Source of the DNA: Caulobacteraceae bacterium
Lineage (GTDB): Bacteria; Pseudomonadota; Alphaproteobacteria; Caulobacterales; Caulobacteraceae
Direction of reading: 5' to 3'
DNA: 63,066 nucleotides
NCBI GenBank assembly: GCA_028290905.1
Contig: JAQGIW010000165.1
Coordinates: 1-63,066, forward strand
Position 1 is the stretch's first letter. The number at the start of each line of letters is the position of its first letter. The notes under the pieces are model-generated. The model was not told the origin of the DNA, made no database searches, and saw nothing but the letters and a program-made list of their open reading frames with translations. Made by a program: the position numbers and the translations under genes. This document shows, piece by piece, positions 7,459-15,521 of the stretch.

Positions 7459-9438
7459 TTACTTGCTGGGTCCACCAATGCCATTGTTGCTTGAACTTGA
7501 TACGCTTCCGTTTGGACTCGGTTGGCCCGGGACACTGCCGGGAGCAACCAGTAGCCCTCCGCTCAAGAGTTGCGGGTTTGCAGATTCTAATACGCTGCCA
7601 AATTTCAACGCATCGGCAACATTCTGATTTTGCAAGTCTTTTGCAAAGGTCTCCGCCACAACCGCCTGTTGCTCAAAGCCTAGGCTATTGAAGCTGGTGT
7701 TGGCCGTCACCTTGCCGATGTCATAGGCAGCATTGGCACCTCCTATTGATAGAGATTGAGCCGCAATCACTAGTGGTCCGATCACGCCTCCCGGTAGTGT
7801 GTTAGAGTACTGATATTCATGTGTTGTCTCGTGCGCAAGCAAACCGATATTCCCCGAGGAAAAGTCGTTCGAATAAAACTTAGGGCTCACGTAAATTGTG
7901 TTTCCAAGGGTTATCGCTGGGTTGCCATTCGCAAATGCGATAGCGGCTATTGGATTCAATCCCGCCCCTTGATGAACATCAATTTTGTTATAGTTTATCG
8001 TGTTCCCGAAGATAGGTTGCAAGGCCGCAAGTTCCCCTGACGTAAATGGTCGCAATCCCAGCGGATCGCTCAGGTTGAGCGGGTCGTTTCCTACATAGGC
8101 GTACAGGTTCGCACTCCCTCCATACCCGACCGGATCGGGTTGCAGGAACCGCCCCCAGGCCGGGGAATACATCCGGGCGCGATAGTAGTAGAGCCCGCTC
8201 GGCTGTGAGGCAGTCCCCCCGGTCTCCGGATCGATCCTTCGCCCGGTATAGCGGAAGCTGCCCGTCGTCACCGTCGGGTTCTCGCCGTACGGCTGCACGC
8301 CGGCCTTGGCGAGCGTCCCCCCGGAATCCAGCGTGCCGATGATCGAACCCTGGATGTCGGGGATCATCGTCTGCCGCGAGGACGCCGCCACGTTCATCCG
8401 GTTCAGCACCGCGTCGGACCCCAAGCCGAAGGCATACCAGGCCTGCAGCGCCCCGCCGGTTCCAGCATATTCCAGCACCTCGCGGTTGTCGGCGTCGGTG
8501 GCGTAAAGGGTGGTCGTGGACCCCACGGTCTTCGACTTGCGCCGGCCCTGGGCGTCGTAGGCGTAGGTCGCCACCGTCGTCCCGCCCTGGGCGATCGAGG
8601 TCAGCCGGCTCTCGGCGTCGTAGCCATACGTCAGGGTCCCGTCGAAGGTCAGGTTCCCGTTGCCGTCGTAGGTCGGCGTCACCGCACCGACCGCACCATA
8701 CTGGTTCAGGCTGTTGGGCGTGTAGCTGATGTTCCGGGCGGTCGTGGGATACGACCACCAGCCGCTGTCGCTGGCCGTCTGGCCCACCCGCCGGTTGGTG
8801 GCGTCGTAGGCGTGGGTGAAGCTCACCGTGGCGGGCGTCAGGAGGGTCTGGGCGGGCGCCGGGGTCCAGCCGGCGGTGATCGGCCGGTTGATCGCGTCGT
8901 ACGAATAGGTGGCCGCATAGCTGGCCGGCGCCGCGGGCTTGGTGACCGCGGCGCTGGTGTCGCTCGCCCCGGCCGGCCGCCCGTCCAGGTCGAAGGCGTA
9001 GGTGACCGTCGCCTCCGACGGCGCGGCCTTGGTCGCGGGCCGGTTCAGGGTGTCGTAGGTCAGGGTGATGGTGTCGCCCTTGCGCGTCTTGCGGGTCAGC
9101 ACGTTGGAATCGGCGTCGTAGGCCAAGACCTCGGTGCTGGTGTCCGGCCAGGTGGTCGTGCCCAGCCGGTCGAAGCCGTCGTAGATATATCCCGTCGCAT
9201 GGCTGCCCGCGTCGGTCACGCTCGCCGCCAGGCCGTCGGCGGTGTGGGCCTGGGCCCACAGGGCGCCGGCCTGGATCGCCGTGTTGAACACCCCCGTCCG
9301 CCGGCTCAGGGGCTCAGCACCGCGCCGCCAGCCGAGATTGGGTCCGCAAGACCCGGCCGTCCGCGTCGTAGGTGATCGCGGTGGTCCGGCCGCCCGGCGC
9401 TTTCCGCCCAGCGTCACGTCGAGCGAGCTGAACCGCAC
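7459..9438 (-). CDS. Rhs module C: truncated core with HETTH zincin toxin tip
   Basis: The Rhs-homologous frame is intact from about 9310 (RRTGVFNTAIQAG) through YD repeats to YYYRARMYSPAWGRF and DPLG. Upstream of that, the first ~40 codons are a frameshifted reading of sequence that module B has in frame, with a roughly 150-base internal deletion, so the true start is lost. The roughly 210-residue tip begins LRPFTSGELAAL and contains LLAHETTHEYQY (HExxH) with a likely third ligand in GFEQQA about 65 residues later; ITLGNTIYVSP before it matches the beta-strand of DUF4157-like zincins. Predicted secreted metallopeptidase toxin. The tail is serine/glycine-rich. The immunity gene follows at once. 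Confidence 0.7.
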   Translation of the reverse strand: MRFSSLDVTLGGKRRAAGPPRSPTTRTAGSCGPNLGWRRGAEPLSRRTGVFNTAIQAGALWAQAHTADGLAASVTDAGSHATGYIYDGFDRLGTTTWPDTSTEVLAYDADSNVLTRKTRKGDTITLTYDTLNRPATKAAPSEATVTYAFDLDGRPAGASDTSAAVTKPAAPASYAATYSYDAINRPITAGWTPAPAQTLLTPATVSFTHAYDATNRRVGQTASDSGWWSYPTTARNISYTPNSLNQYGAVGAVTPTYDGNGNLTFDGTLTYGYDAESRLTSIAQGGTTVATYAYDAQGRRKSKTVGSTTTLYATDADNREVLEYAGTGGALQAWYAFGLGSDAVLNRMNVAASSRQTMIPDIQGSIIGTLDSGGTLAKAGVQPYGENPTVTTGSFRYTGRRIDPETGGTASQPSGLYYYRARMYSPAWGRFLQPDPVGYGGSANLYAYVGNDPLNLSDPLGLRPFTSGELAALQPIFGNTINYNKIDVHQGAGLNPIAAIAFANGNPAITLGNTIYVSPKFYSNDFSSGNIGLLAHETTHEYQYSNTLPGGVIGPLVIAAQSLSIGGANAAYDIGKVTANTSFNSLGFEQQAVVAETFAKDLQNQNVADALKFGSVLESANPQLLSGGLLVAPGSVPGQPSPNGSVSSSSNNGIGGPSK

Positions 9439-9500
9439 TCGTGTCGGGGTCCCGTAAGTAAGGCGCGCCCTACGAGCTCAGAAAACCCGCTTAATGTCTT

Positions 9501-9866
9501 TCACAGCCTTATCATAAAGACCACATACGCAACTAGAGCCAGTTCAACTGAATATAGTATATATTTGTTCCTATTAACCCCACACCAAACAGCCCAACCT
9601 ACGAGCGAGTACAATATTACGTTTGCTAATATTGATAACGTGAAAGGTATTATATACACACTTAGCTTCACAGATCCGCCATTCACAAATAGATCAAGCG
9701 GTAAGCCGCTGGGCCAGGGTAGAATCTTGGCCAGAAACAATACGCGATTTATGAATGGGGGAATCGCAGCGCCTGATGGAAGTGCATATTTGTAAAATAC
9801 GGTAACAAATATGGGAAAAATGAAACCGGCTGCGGCAAATCTGCTTACGAATCGCGCCAGACTCAT
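9501..9866 (-). CDS. putative immunity protein of Rhs module B, integral membrane (121 aa)
   Basis: The ATG (complement of 9864-9866) overlaps the TGA of the module B toxin by 4 bases. Three hydrophobic segments are visible: about residues 8-30 (FAAAGFIFPIFVTVFY), 68-93 (VYIIPFTLSILANVILYSLV) and 101-119. Base composition is markedly low in GC. No family is recognised. The overlap with a toxin gene and the membrane location suggest an immunity protein protecting against a toxin that acts at the inner membrane or in the periplasm. Confidence 0.6.
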   Translation of the reverse strand: MSLARFVSRFAAAGFIFPIFVTVFYKYALPSGAAIPPFINRVLFLAKILPWPSGLPLDLFVNGGSVKLSVYIIPFTLSILANVILYSLVGWAVWCGVNRNKYILYSVELALVAYVVFMIRL

Positions 9867-12253
9867 CTTGGTGGCCTCACGCTCGGAGTTTTTAGAAGCT
9901 GCTGAAAGAACTCATTTGGTATGATCGAATTTGATGGGTGAAGGCTTGCCGCGCCTAATGCCGTTTCGCAGAAGTTCGCACAGTTTCTCATGAACAATCG
10001 ATAATTTCCCGGGTTAGCCGATCTCTGGTTTATGTAATTCTGCACCGCCTCGTCTTGTTGCGGCGTTGTGTCCAAGTGGACCGTATAGTGAGGCTCGCTA
10101 AGGTTGTCTGGGTGAACCACACCAGGAGTCCCGCCAGTTATTGCGTCTATATTTGCGCTTTTGGGATAAAAGCCAACGGTCTGGTCCGTATTAACTCCAA
10201 TGCCGACGTGACCAGCACCGCCCGCCTCGCCCGGGAAGTCATTGATCGTAACAGACGCAAGCTCCAGATTTCCACCATTCAAATTTGTATTTGACCCTAC
10301 TAGTCCGCCGCCAACCGGCTTGAACGAATCGGACGGTCCAGTATTGACTGCGAACTGCAGCGTCCCGCCGTACAGCCCATTTCCTTGTCCTTGCGGGGTA
10401 TCCGGCGTGAGCCCAAGTGGATCGATCAGATTGAGTGGATCGTCGCCCACATACGAGTAGAGATTCGCCCCTCCGCCATACCCGATGGGATCCGGTTGCA
10501 GGAACCGTCCCCACGCCGGGGAATACATCCGCGCCCGGTAGTAGTAGAGCCCGCTCGGCTGCGAGGCGCTGCCGCCGGTCTCCGGATCGAACCGCCGGCC
10601 GGTGTAGCGGAAACTCCCCGTGGTCACCGTCGGGTTCTCGCCGTACGGCTGGGCGCCGGCCTTGGCGAGGGTCCCCCCGGAATCCAGCGTGCCGATGATC
10701 GAGCCCTGGATGTCGGGGATCATCGTCTGCCGACTGGCGGCGACCACATTCATCCGATTGAGCACCGCGTCGGGGCCTGGGCCAAAGGCGTACCAGGCCT
10801 GCAGCGCCCCGCCGGTTCCAGCATATTCCAGCACCTCGCGGTTGTCGGCGTCGGTGGCGTACAGGGTGGTCGTGGCGCCCACCGTCTTCGACTTGCGCCG
10901 CCCCTGGGCGCCGTAGGCGTAGGTCGCCACCGTCGTCCCGCTCTGGGCAATCGAGGTCAGCCGGCTCTCGGCGTCATAGCCGTAGGTCAGGGTTCCGTCG
11001 AAGGTCAGGTTCCCGTTGCCGTCGTAGGTCGGCGTCGCCGACCCGAGGGTTCCGTACTGGTTGAGGCTGTTGGGCGCGTAGGCAACGTTGGCGGGCGTCG
11101 TCGGATACGACCACCAGCCGTTGTCGGTGGCGGTCTGGCCCACCCGCCGGTTGGTGGAGTCATAGGCGTGGGTGAAGCTCACCGTGGCGGGCGTCAGGAG
11201 GGTCTGGGCGGGTGCCGGGGTCCAGCCGGAGGTGATCGGCCGGTTGAGGGCATCGTACGCATAGCTCGCCGCATAGCTGGCCGGGGCTGCGGGCTTGGTG
11301 ACCGCGGCGCTGGTGTCGCTCGCCCCCGCCAGGCGCCCCACCAGGTCATAGGCGTAGGTCACCGTCGCCTCCGACGGCGCGGCCTTGGTCGCGGGGCGGT
11401 TCAGGGTGTCGTAGGTCAGGGTGATGGTGTCGCCCTTGCGCGTCTTGCGGGTGAGGACGTTGGAGTCGGCGTCGTAGGCCAGCACCTCGGTGCTGGTGTC
11501 CGGCCAGGTGGTCGTGCCCAGGCGGTCGAAGCCGTCGTAGAGATAGCCCGTCGAGTGGCTGTTGGCGTCAGTCACGCTCGCCGCCAAGCCGTCCGGCGTA
11601 TAGGCCTGGGCCCACAGGGCGCCGGCCTGGATCGCCGTGTTGAACACCCCCGTCCGCCGGCTCAGGGCATCGTAGCTGAAGCTGGTCACCCGCTGGAGCG
11701 GATCGGTGACGCTCGAGACCCGGTCGACCACGTCATAGGCGTAGTGGGTGACATTGCCGTTGGCGTCGGTCGCCGTCGCCGGCTCGCCGGTCAGGGTGTA
11801 AGTCGAGGACGTCGTGCTCAGCACCGCGCCGCCGGCCGAGATCTGGGTCTGAAGGACGCGGCCGTCGGCGTCATAGGCGATGGCGGTGGTCCGGCCGGCC
11901 GGCGCCCCCGGCGCGCCCGGCGTGGTGGAGGTCGTCAGCCGGCGGTCTGCGTCGTAGGCGCTGGCGTAGACATTCCCCTTGGGATCAGTGAGCGACACCA
12001 CGTCGACCAGGGTGCTGTAGCCCATCACGGTGGTTTGGTTCAGGTGGCCGGCGCCGCCGAGGTCATGCGTGATCGACGTCGGATCGCCAAGGTTGTCGTA
12101 GCCGTAGAGGGTCGTGACGCCGAGCGCGTTAATGGCGGTCAGCGGCAGGCCGAGATTGGTGTAGGTGAAGTTCGACACGGCGTTGAAGTGCCCCACGCCG
12201 CCCACGTCGGCGATGGAGGTGAGCAGGTTTCCGCTGGCCTGATCATAGATCAT
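9863..12253 (-). CDS. Rhs module B: longest Rhs fragment, permuted papain/NlpC-like toxin tip (796 aa)
   Basis: The longest of the four copies: the frame is open from just after the in-frame TGA that ends the preceding immunity gene (12392), through VTSYSYDPLYNKP and at least fifteen YD-type repeats, to YYYRARMYSPAWGRF and DPLG. There is no good ribosome-binding site; the ATG at 12253 is only the first one available. The tip (about 180 residues, starting TPDTPQGQGNG) carries GHVGIGVN and, about 95 residues later, RNCANFCETALG. This His-then-Cys order is typical of circularly permuted NlpC/P60 or LRAT-like papain folds, so a cysteine peptidase, amidase or acyltransferase activity is likely. 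The immunity gene overlaps its stop. Confidence 0.75.
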   Translation of the reverse strand: MIYDQASGNLLTSIADVGGVGHFNAVSNFTYTNLGLPLTAINALGVTTLYGYDNLGDPTSITHDLGGAGHLNQTTVMGYSTLVDVVSLTDPKGNVYASAYDADRRLTTSTTPGAPGAPAGRTTAIAYDADGRVLQTQISAGGAVLSTTSSTYTLTGEPATATDANGNVTHYAYDVVDRVSSVTDPLQRVTSFSYDALSRRTGVFNTAIQAGALWAQAYTPDGLAASVTDANSHSTGYLYDGFDRLGTTTWPDTSTEVLAYDADSNVLTRKTRKGDTITLTYDTLNRPATKAAPSEATVTYAYDLVGRLAGASDTSAAVTKPAAPASYAASYAYDALNRPITSGWTPAPAQTLLTPATVSFTHAYDSTNRRVGQTATDNGWWSYPTTPANVAYAPNSLNQYGTLGSATPTYDGNGNLTFDGTLTYGYDAESRLTSIAQSGTTVATYAYGAQGRRKSKTVGATTTLYATDADNREVLEYAGTGGALQAWYAFGPGPDAVLNRMNVVAASRQTMIPDIQGSIIGTLDSGGTLAKAGAQPYGENPTVTTGSFRYTGRRFDPETGGSASQPSGLYYYRARMYSPAWGRFLQPDPIGYGGGANLYSYVGDDPLNLIDPLGLTPDTPQGQGNGLYGGTLQFAVNTGPSDSFKPVGGGLVGSNTNLNGGNLELASVTINDFPGEAGGAGHVGIGVNTDQTVGFYPKSANIDAITGGTPGVVHPDNLSEPHYTVHLDTTPQQDEAVQNYINQRSANPGNYRLFMRNCANFCETALGAASLHPSNSIIPNEFFQQLLKTPSVRPPR

Positions 12254-12391
12254 GGCGCTGACCAGTCCGAGGGGATCGGTTATCCGGATCGGCTTGTTGT
12301 AGAGGGGATCATAACTGTAGCTCGTGACCAGCGGCGTCAGCGGCGAGCCCCTCGCCGAACGACGGGCCTGGTGCCACTGTCGCCACTCTAC

Positions 12392-12787
12392 TCACTCGCA
12401 ATCCTTTGGGGACTGCACCCACCTATATCCTCGCTCGCCCTCGCGCCTCAATTGAAAGGTTATATTCTTATTCTTCCTAATTCTCGCGTTTGCTAAAGTG
12501 GTAACGGTTATTATTCGGCTCGGAAGAACTCCTGTTAGCACCTTCTTAACCCTAATATGCAATGTCCACAGGACATCCATATTAATTCGATCGGATTCTA
12601 CCGGAAGTGCAGAGTATGACTCATCTACGACTCTGCCTATGGTAACGATCTCCGCACAAGAAAATCTAGCCCCTAAGTTCGTCTTCGCCACAGCATCGGA
12701 GACGCAAGAAGAATGGAATAGTACAGATATACAATATAGTGTTGTACATTGAACAGCGCCGCGTAGACCCATGGATGGGTTAATCAT
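12392..12787 (-). CDS. putative immunity protein of Rhs module A, exported (131 aa)
   Basis: Start chosen at the ATG (complement of 12785-12787) because AAGGTGG lies five bases before it; an ATG 18 bases upstream has no such site. The N-terminus (GLRGAVQCTTLYCISVLF, then SDAVAK) looks like a signal peptide. The mature part is about 100 residues with a C-terminal YRWVQSPKDCE. Low GC content. It follows the module A toxin tip by about 30 bases, and its TGA is directly followed, in the same frame, by the start of the module B Rhs fragment. Immunity role is inferred from position. Confidence 0.5.
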   Translation of the reverse strand: MINPSMGLRGAVQCTTLYCISVLFHSSCVSDAVAKTNLGARFSCAEIVTIGRVVDESYSALPVESDRINMDVLWTLHIRVKKVLTGVLPSRIITVTTLANARIRKNKNITFQLRREGERGYRWVQSPKDCE

Positions 12788-12820
12788 TTCTGCCACCTTC
12801 GTCATGAGATATACTCATAT

Positions 12821-14458
12821 TTACTTCGGCGGCGTCAAGGCGCTAATACCGGGCGGTCCCAAATTACCGCCGTTGATCTGGTTCTGGACAGAATTCAAGA
12901 TGTTTTGCACCGAACCAGCGTTCTCGACGGCACCCTGTAGGTATTGAGTGTAAAGTTGGCCGTTCACCGCCCCCGTAACAGTTACTGTACCCGGTGCGCT
13001 CGTATATACAGGTTCGCCGAGCTTGAAAGCCGGTGCTGGATCCTCCGGCCCAACGTCTGGTGAGTATCCCACGAATGGATGAGGATGTGCCTCGCCAAAC
13101 GCACCTATATAGTCGGCTCGATTTAATGATAGCCCAGTTGTAGCTGACGTGGTGATTGGCGTAGAACTTGCAGGATTTAAGCTATAAAAGCTACCGGCCG
13201 CCGTAGATACGGTATTAACTGCATAGCTTGCCTCGGGTGGAACAGGTTTATCTATTTGGTGAATATTATAAAGAACTTGTTGATTTTCCTCTGCCGCAGG
13301 CCGGATATTAACCGGCGACAAAACAAAATTCGTCGCCTCAACGCAGGACGGGCCTAGCTTAGCTCCGACGGCGACACACGCCTGGAATCCACTTGGATCA
13401 ACACGGTTGATCGGGTCGTTGCCCACATACGCGTAAAGGTTCCCACCACCCGCATATCCGATCGGATCGGGCTGCAGGAACCGCCCCCAGGCTGGGGAAT
13501 ACATCCGCGCGCGGTAATAGTAGAGCCCGCTCGGCTGCGACGCGCTCCCTCCTGTCTCCGGGTCGATGCGCCGGCCGGTGTAGCGGAAGCTGCCCGTCGT
13601 CACCGTCGGGTTCTCGCCGTACGGCTGCACGCCGGCCTTGGCGAGCGTCCCCCCGGAATCCAGCGTGCCGATGATCGAGCCCTGGATGTCGGGGATCATC
13701 GTCTGCCGGCTTGCGGCTGCCACGTTCATCCGGTTCAGCACCGCGTCCGGTCCCGGGCCAAAGGCGTACCATGCCTGCAGCGCCCCGCCGGTTCCAGCAT
13801 ACTCCAGCACCTCGCGGTTGTCGGCGTCGGTGGCGTAAAGGGTGGTCGTCGACCCCACTATCTTCGACTTGCGCCGGCCCTGGGCGTCGTAGGCGTAGGT
13901 CGCCACCGTCCCGCCCTGGGCGATGCTCGTCAGCCGGCTCTCGGCGTCGTAGCCATAGGTCAGAGTCCCGTCGAAGGTGAGATTCCCGTTGCCGTCGTAG
14001 GTCGGCGTCGCCGCGCCGACCGCGCCGTACTGGTTCAGGCTGTTGGGGGTGTAGCTGACGTTTCGGGCGGTCGTGGGATACGACCACCAGCCGCTGTCGC
14101 TGGCCGTCTGGCCCACCCGCCGGTTGGTGGCGTCGTAGGCGTGGGCGAAGGTCACCGTGGCGGGGGTGAGGAGGGTCTGCGTCGGCGCCGGGGTCCAGCC
14201 GGAGGTGATCGGCCGGTTGATCGCGTCGTACGAATAGGTGGCCGCATAGCTGGCCGGGGCCGCGGGCTTGGTGACCGCGGCGCTGGTGTCGCTCGCCCCT
14301 GCCAGCCGCCCGGCCAAGTCGTAGGCATAGGTCACCGTGGCCTCCGACGGCGCAGCCTTGGTCGCGGGGCGGTTGAGGGTGTCGTAGGTCAGGGTGATGG
14401 TGTCGCCCTTGCGCGTCTTGCGGGTCAGCACGTTGGAATCGGCGTCGTAGGCCAGCAC
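12821..14458 (-). CDS. Rhs module A: truncated core with unrecognised toxin tip (545 aa)
   Basis: Rhs homology begins at about 14472, in the middle of the repeat that reads STEVLAYDADSN in other copies. The GTG at 14458 is just the first possible start, with no ribosome-binding site, 38 bases past the HEPN gene stop. The frame then runs intact through the YD repeats to YYYRARMYSPAWGRF and DPSG. The tip of about 190 residues starts FQACVAVGAKLG and is AT-richer; it holds ADYIGAFGEAHPHPF followed by PDVGPEDPAP and GEPVYTSAPG. This is reminiscent of the His-x-His-Pro layout of JAB/DUF4329-type domains, but the match is weak. Function unknown. Confidence 0.65.
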   Translation of the reverse strand: MLAYDADSNVLTRKTRKGDTITLTYDTLNRPATKAAPSEATVTYAYDLAGRLAGASDTSAAVTKPAAPASYAATYSYDAINRPITSGWTPAPTQTLLTPATVTFAHAYDATNRRVGQTASDSGWWSYPTTARNVSYTPNSLNQYGAVGAATPTYDGNGNLTFDGTLTYGYDAESRLTSIAQGGTVATYAYDAQGRRKSKIVGSTTTLYATDADNREVLEYAGTGGALQAWYAFGPGPDAVLNRMNVAAASRQTMIPDIQGSIIGTLDSGGTLAKAGVQPYGENPTVTTGSFRYTGRRIDPETGGSASQPSGLYYYRARMYSPAWGRFLQPDPIGYAGGGNLYAYVGNDPINRVDPSGFQACVAVGAKLGPSCVEATNFVLSPVNIRPAAEENQQVLYNIHQIDKPVPPEASYAVNTVSTAAGSFYSLNPASSTPITTSATTGLSLNRADYIGAFGEAHPHPFVGYSPDVGPEDPAPAFKLGEPVYTSAPGTVTVTGAVNGQLYTQYLQGAVENAGSVQNILNSVQNQINGGNLGPPGISALTPPK

Positions 14459-14495
14459 CTCGGCGCTGGCTTCGCCAAGCCTGTTCGTTTTAGGC

Positions 14496-14891
14496 TCACG
14501 GGGGTCCGCGTGTTAGCAACGCCGACACTGATGCGATGAATTTCGCAGCTCCCTCGACGGCCTCGTGCGCTTCATCGTCGGTCACGAGCGCACCCTGGCC
14601 AACGCCGTAGTCACCGATTTCCTTGAGACGATAGGCGTGCGCGAGGAACGTGGGGGCCGAACGATCGGCCTGCGACGCGTTCAGCCACAAACGTGCGAAC
14701 GCTGCTCGCACTCCGGAGTGAGTCTTGGCGACCCTTCCCGTGCGCTCGATGATCAGCGCCTCGGCCGCGTGAAAGGCGGCATAGTAGGCGGAACGCGCGG
14801 CTACCTTTGCGAGATGAATGCGGAGGATCTCCCGCGCGTCCTCGAGGTCCTCCCGCGCCTTGGCGAGATAGGCCTCGGCCTCCGGCGTCAA
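14496..14891 (-). CDS. HEPN-domain protein, toxin half of a HEPN/MNT pair
   Basis: 131 residues, all helical, with the signature of the PF05168/UPF0332 HEPN family: AREDLEDAREIL near the N-terminus, SAYYAAFHAAEALI in the middle and RLKEIGDYG...DDEAHEAVEGAAKFI at the end. The canonical Rx4-6H RNase motif is not obvious, so nuclease activity is uncertain. The ATG overlaps the stop of the MNT gene (14888) by 4 bases, giving an MNT-HEPN order. Only about 25 bases separate its stop from the broken end of the Rhs array. Confidence 0.8.
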   Translation of the reverse strand: MTPEAEAYLAKAREDLEDAREILRIHLAKVAARSAYYAAFHAAEALIIERTGRVAKTHSGVRAAFARLWLNASQADRSAPTFLAHAYRLKEIGDYGVGQGALVTDDEAHEAVEGAAKFIASVSALLTRGPP

Positions 14892-15205
14892 AGGTCGAGA
14901 CCATCGCGGCGGAGTTCCGACATCAGGCCGGTTCTGTTTCGATAGGCGCCTGCAGGAAGAGGCAAGGCGTTGATGATCGCGCCTGTCTCGAAGAGGATAT
15001 CGGTCTCGATTGCCGCCAGCCTTCGCGACTCCTCACCGAATCCGCGGAGATCGTGGAGAAATACCGCAACGTCATAGTCTGAATCAGGTTGGGCGTCGCC
15101 GCGCGCGCGTGAGCCGAACAGCACCACACGCTCGATGCGCTGTCCATAAGCCTCGTCGAGCGCCGCCCGAAAGCGGTTGAGCAACGGATCGTCACCTGAA
15201 ACCAT
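14888..15205 (-). CDS. MNT-type minimal nucleotidyltransferase, antitoxin half of a HEPN/MNT pair
   Basis: Start chosen at the ATG (complement of 15203-15205); the open frame upstream is low-complexity. The 105-residue product has the exact GSX10DXD motif of minimal nucleotidyltransferases (GSRARGD...SDYD) after the strand IERVVLF. In the MntA/HepT class, this enzyme AMPylates and silences the HEPN partner; applying that here is inference. It overlaps the HEPN gene by 4 bases. Confidence 0.82.
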   Translation of the reverse strand: MVSGDDPLLNRFRAALDEAYGQRIERVVLFGSRARGDAQPDSDYDVAVFLHDLRGFGEESRRLAAIETDILFETGAIINALPLPAGAYRNRTGLMSELRRDGLDL

Positions 15206-15311
15206 CTTCACATTGTAGCACGACTTCCCGCCGGCTGCCGACGAGGCCTGATCCCGCGGCGCCCTACTTGCACCAGGACTGACCGGGAGGGGCGCCGAGG
15301 CAGGTTGGACG

Positions 15312-15521
15312 CTAGTCGGCGAGACCCATGACAAAGGCGAGCGCGGCGTTGAGCCGGCCGAGGTCCTCGGCGGCGAGACGCCCGATCGTTCGGCCGATCC
15401 CCTCGCGACGCACCGTGACGGGCTTGTCGGCGATCACTTGCGAGCGCAGCCGCAGGCGGTTTTCCGCGGTCGGGTCTGGGGACAACGCGCCTTCGGTCCG
15501 CCGGCGCCCCTCATGCGGCAT
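15312..15521 (-). pseudogene. C-terminal fragment of a MazF/PemK-like toxin
   Basis: From about residue 17 the frame reads [20 protein letters not shown] followed by [13 protein letters not shown] and a helical end [13 protein letters not shown], matching the C-terminal half of MazF/PemK endoribonucleases (typical: ENGLRLxSQVMxDK, then the IGRL strand). The N-terminal beta strands of the family are absent, and the first ~15 residues of the frame do not match. No MazE-like partner is adjacent. Probably a dead remnant. Confidence 0.6.

Larger units (their letters stand above)
5835..14472 (-). repeat. four tandem homologous Rhs core copies
   Basis: Approximate extents of the shared Rhs-coding sequence are 5835-6917 (D), 8060-9400 (C), 10400-12350 (B) and 13400-14472 (A). 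They share long near-identical nucleotide blocks, such as those encoding TRKTRKGDTITLTYDTLN and TMIPDIQGSIIGTLDSGG. Between them lie unrelated, AT-rich tip and immunity sequences. The shared blocks provide homology for recombination that would swap or delete tips. Confidence 0.85.

Noticed and set aside
12254-12391. Extension of Rhs module B upstream as a real N-terminus
   Set aside because: The frame continues as Rhs-like sequence (SYSYDPLYNKP) but is closed by the TGA of the preceding immunity gene, with no ribosome-binding site between; it is a truncated end.
10385-12496. 703-codon open frame on the plus strand
   Set aside because: Antisense to Rhs module B; similar shadows occur opposite the other Rhs copies, as expected from their homology.
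5835-14472. Possible CRISPR or simple tandem repeat array
   Set aside because: The repeated blocks are about 1 kb coding Rhs cores with different tips, not short repeats with spacers.
4511-14472. Transposon or prophage carrying the Rhs island
   Set aside because: No transposase, integrase, phage structural gene or flanking direct repeat was found; homologous recombination between Rhs copies explains the layout better.
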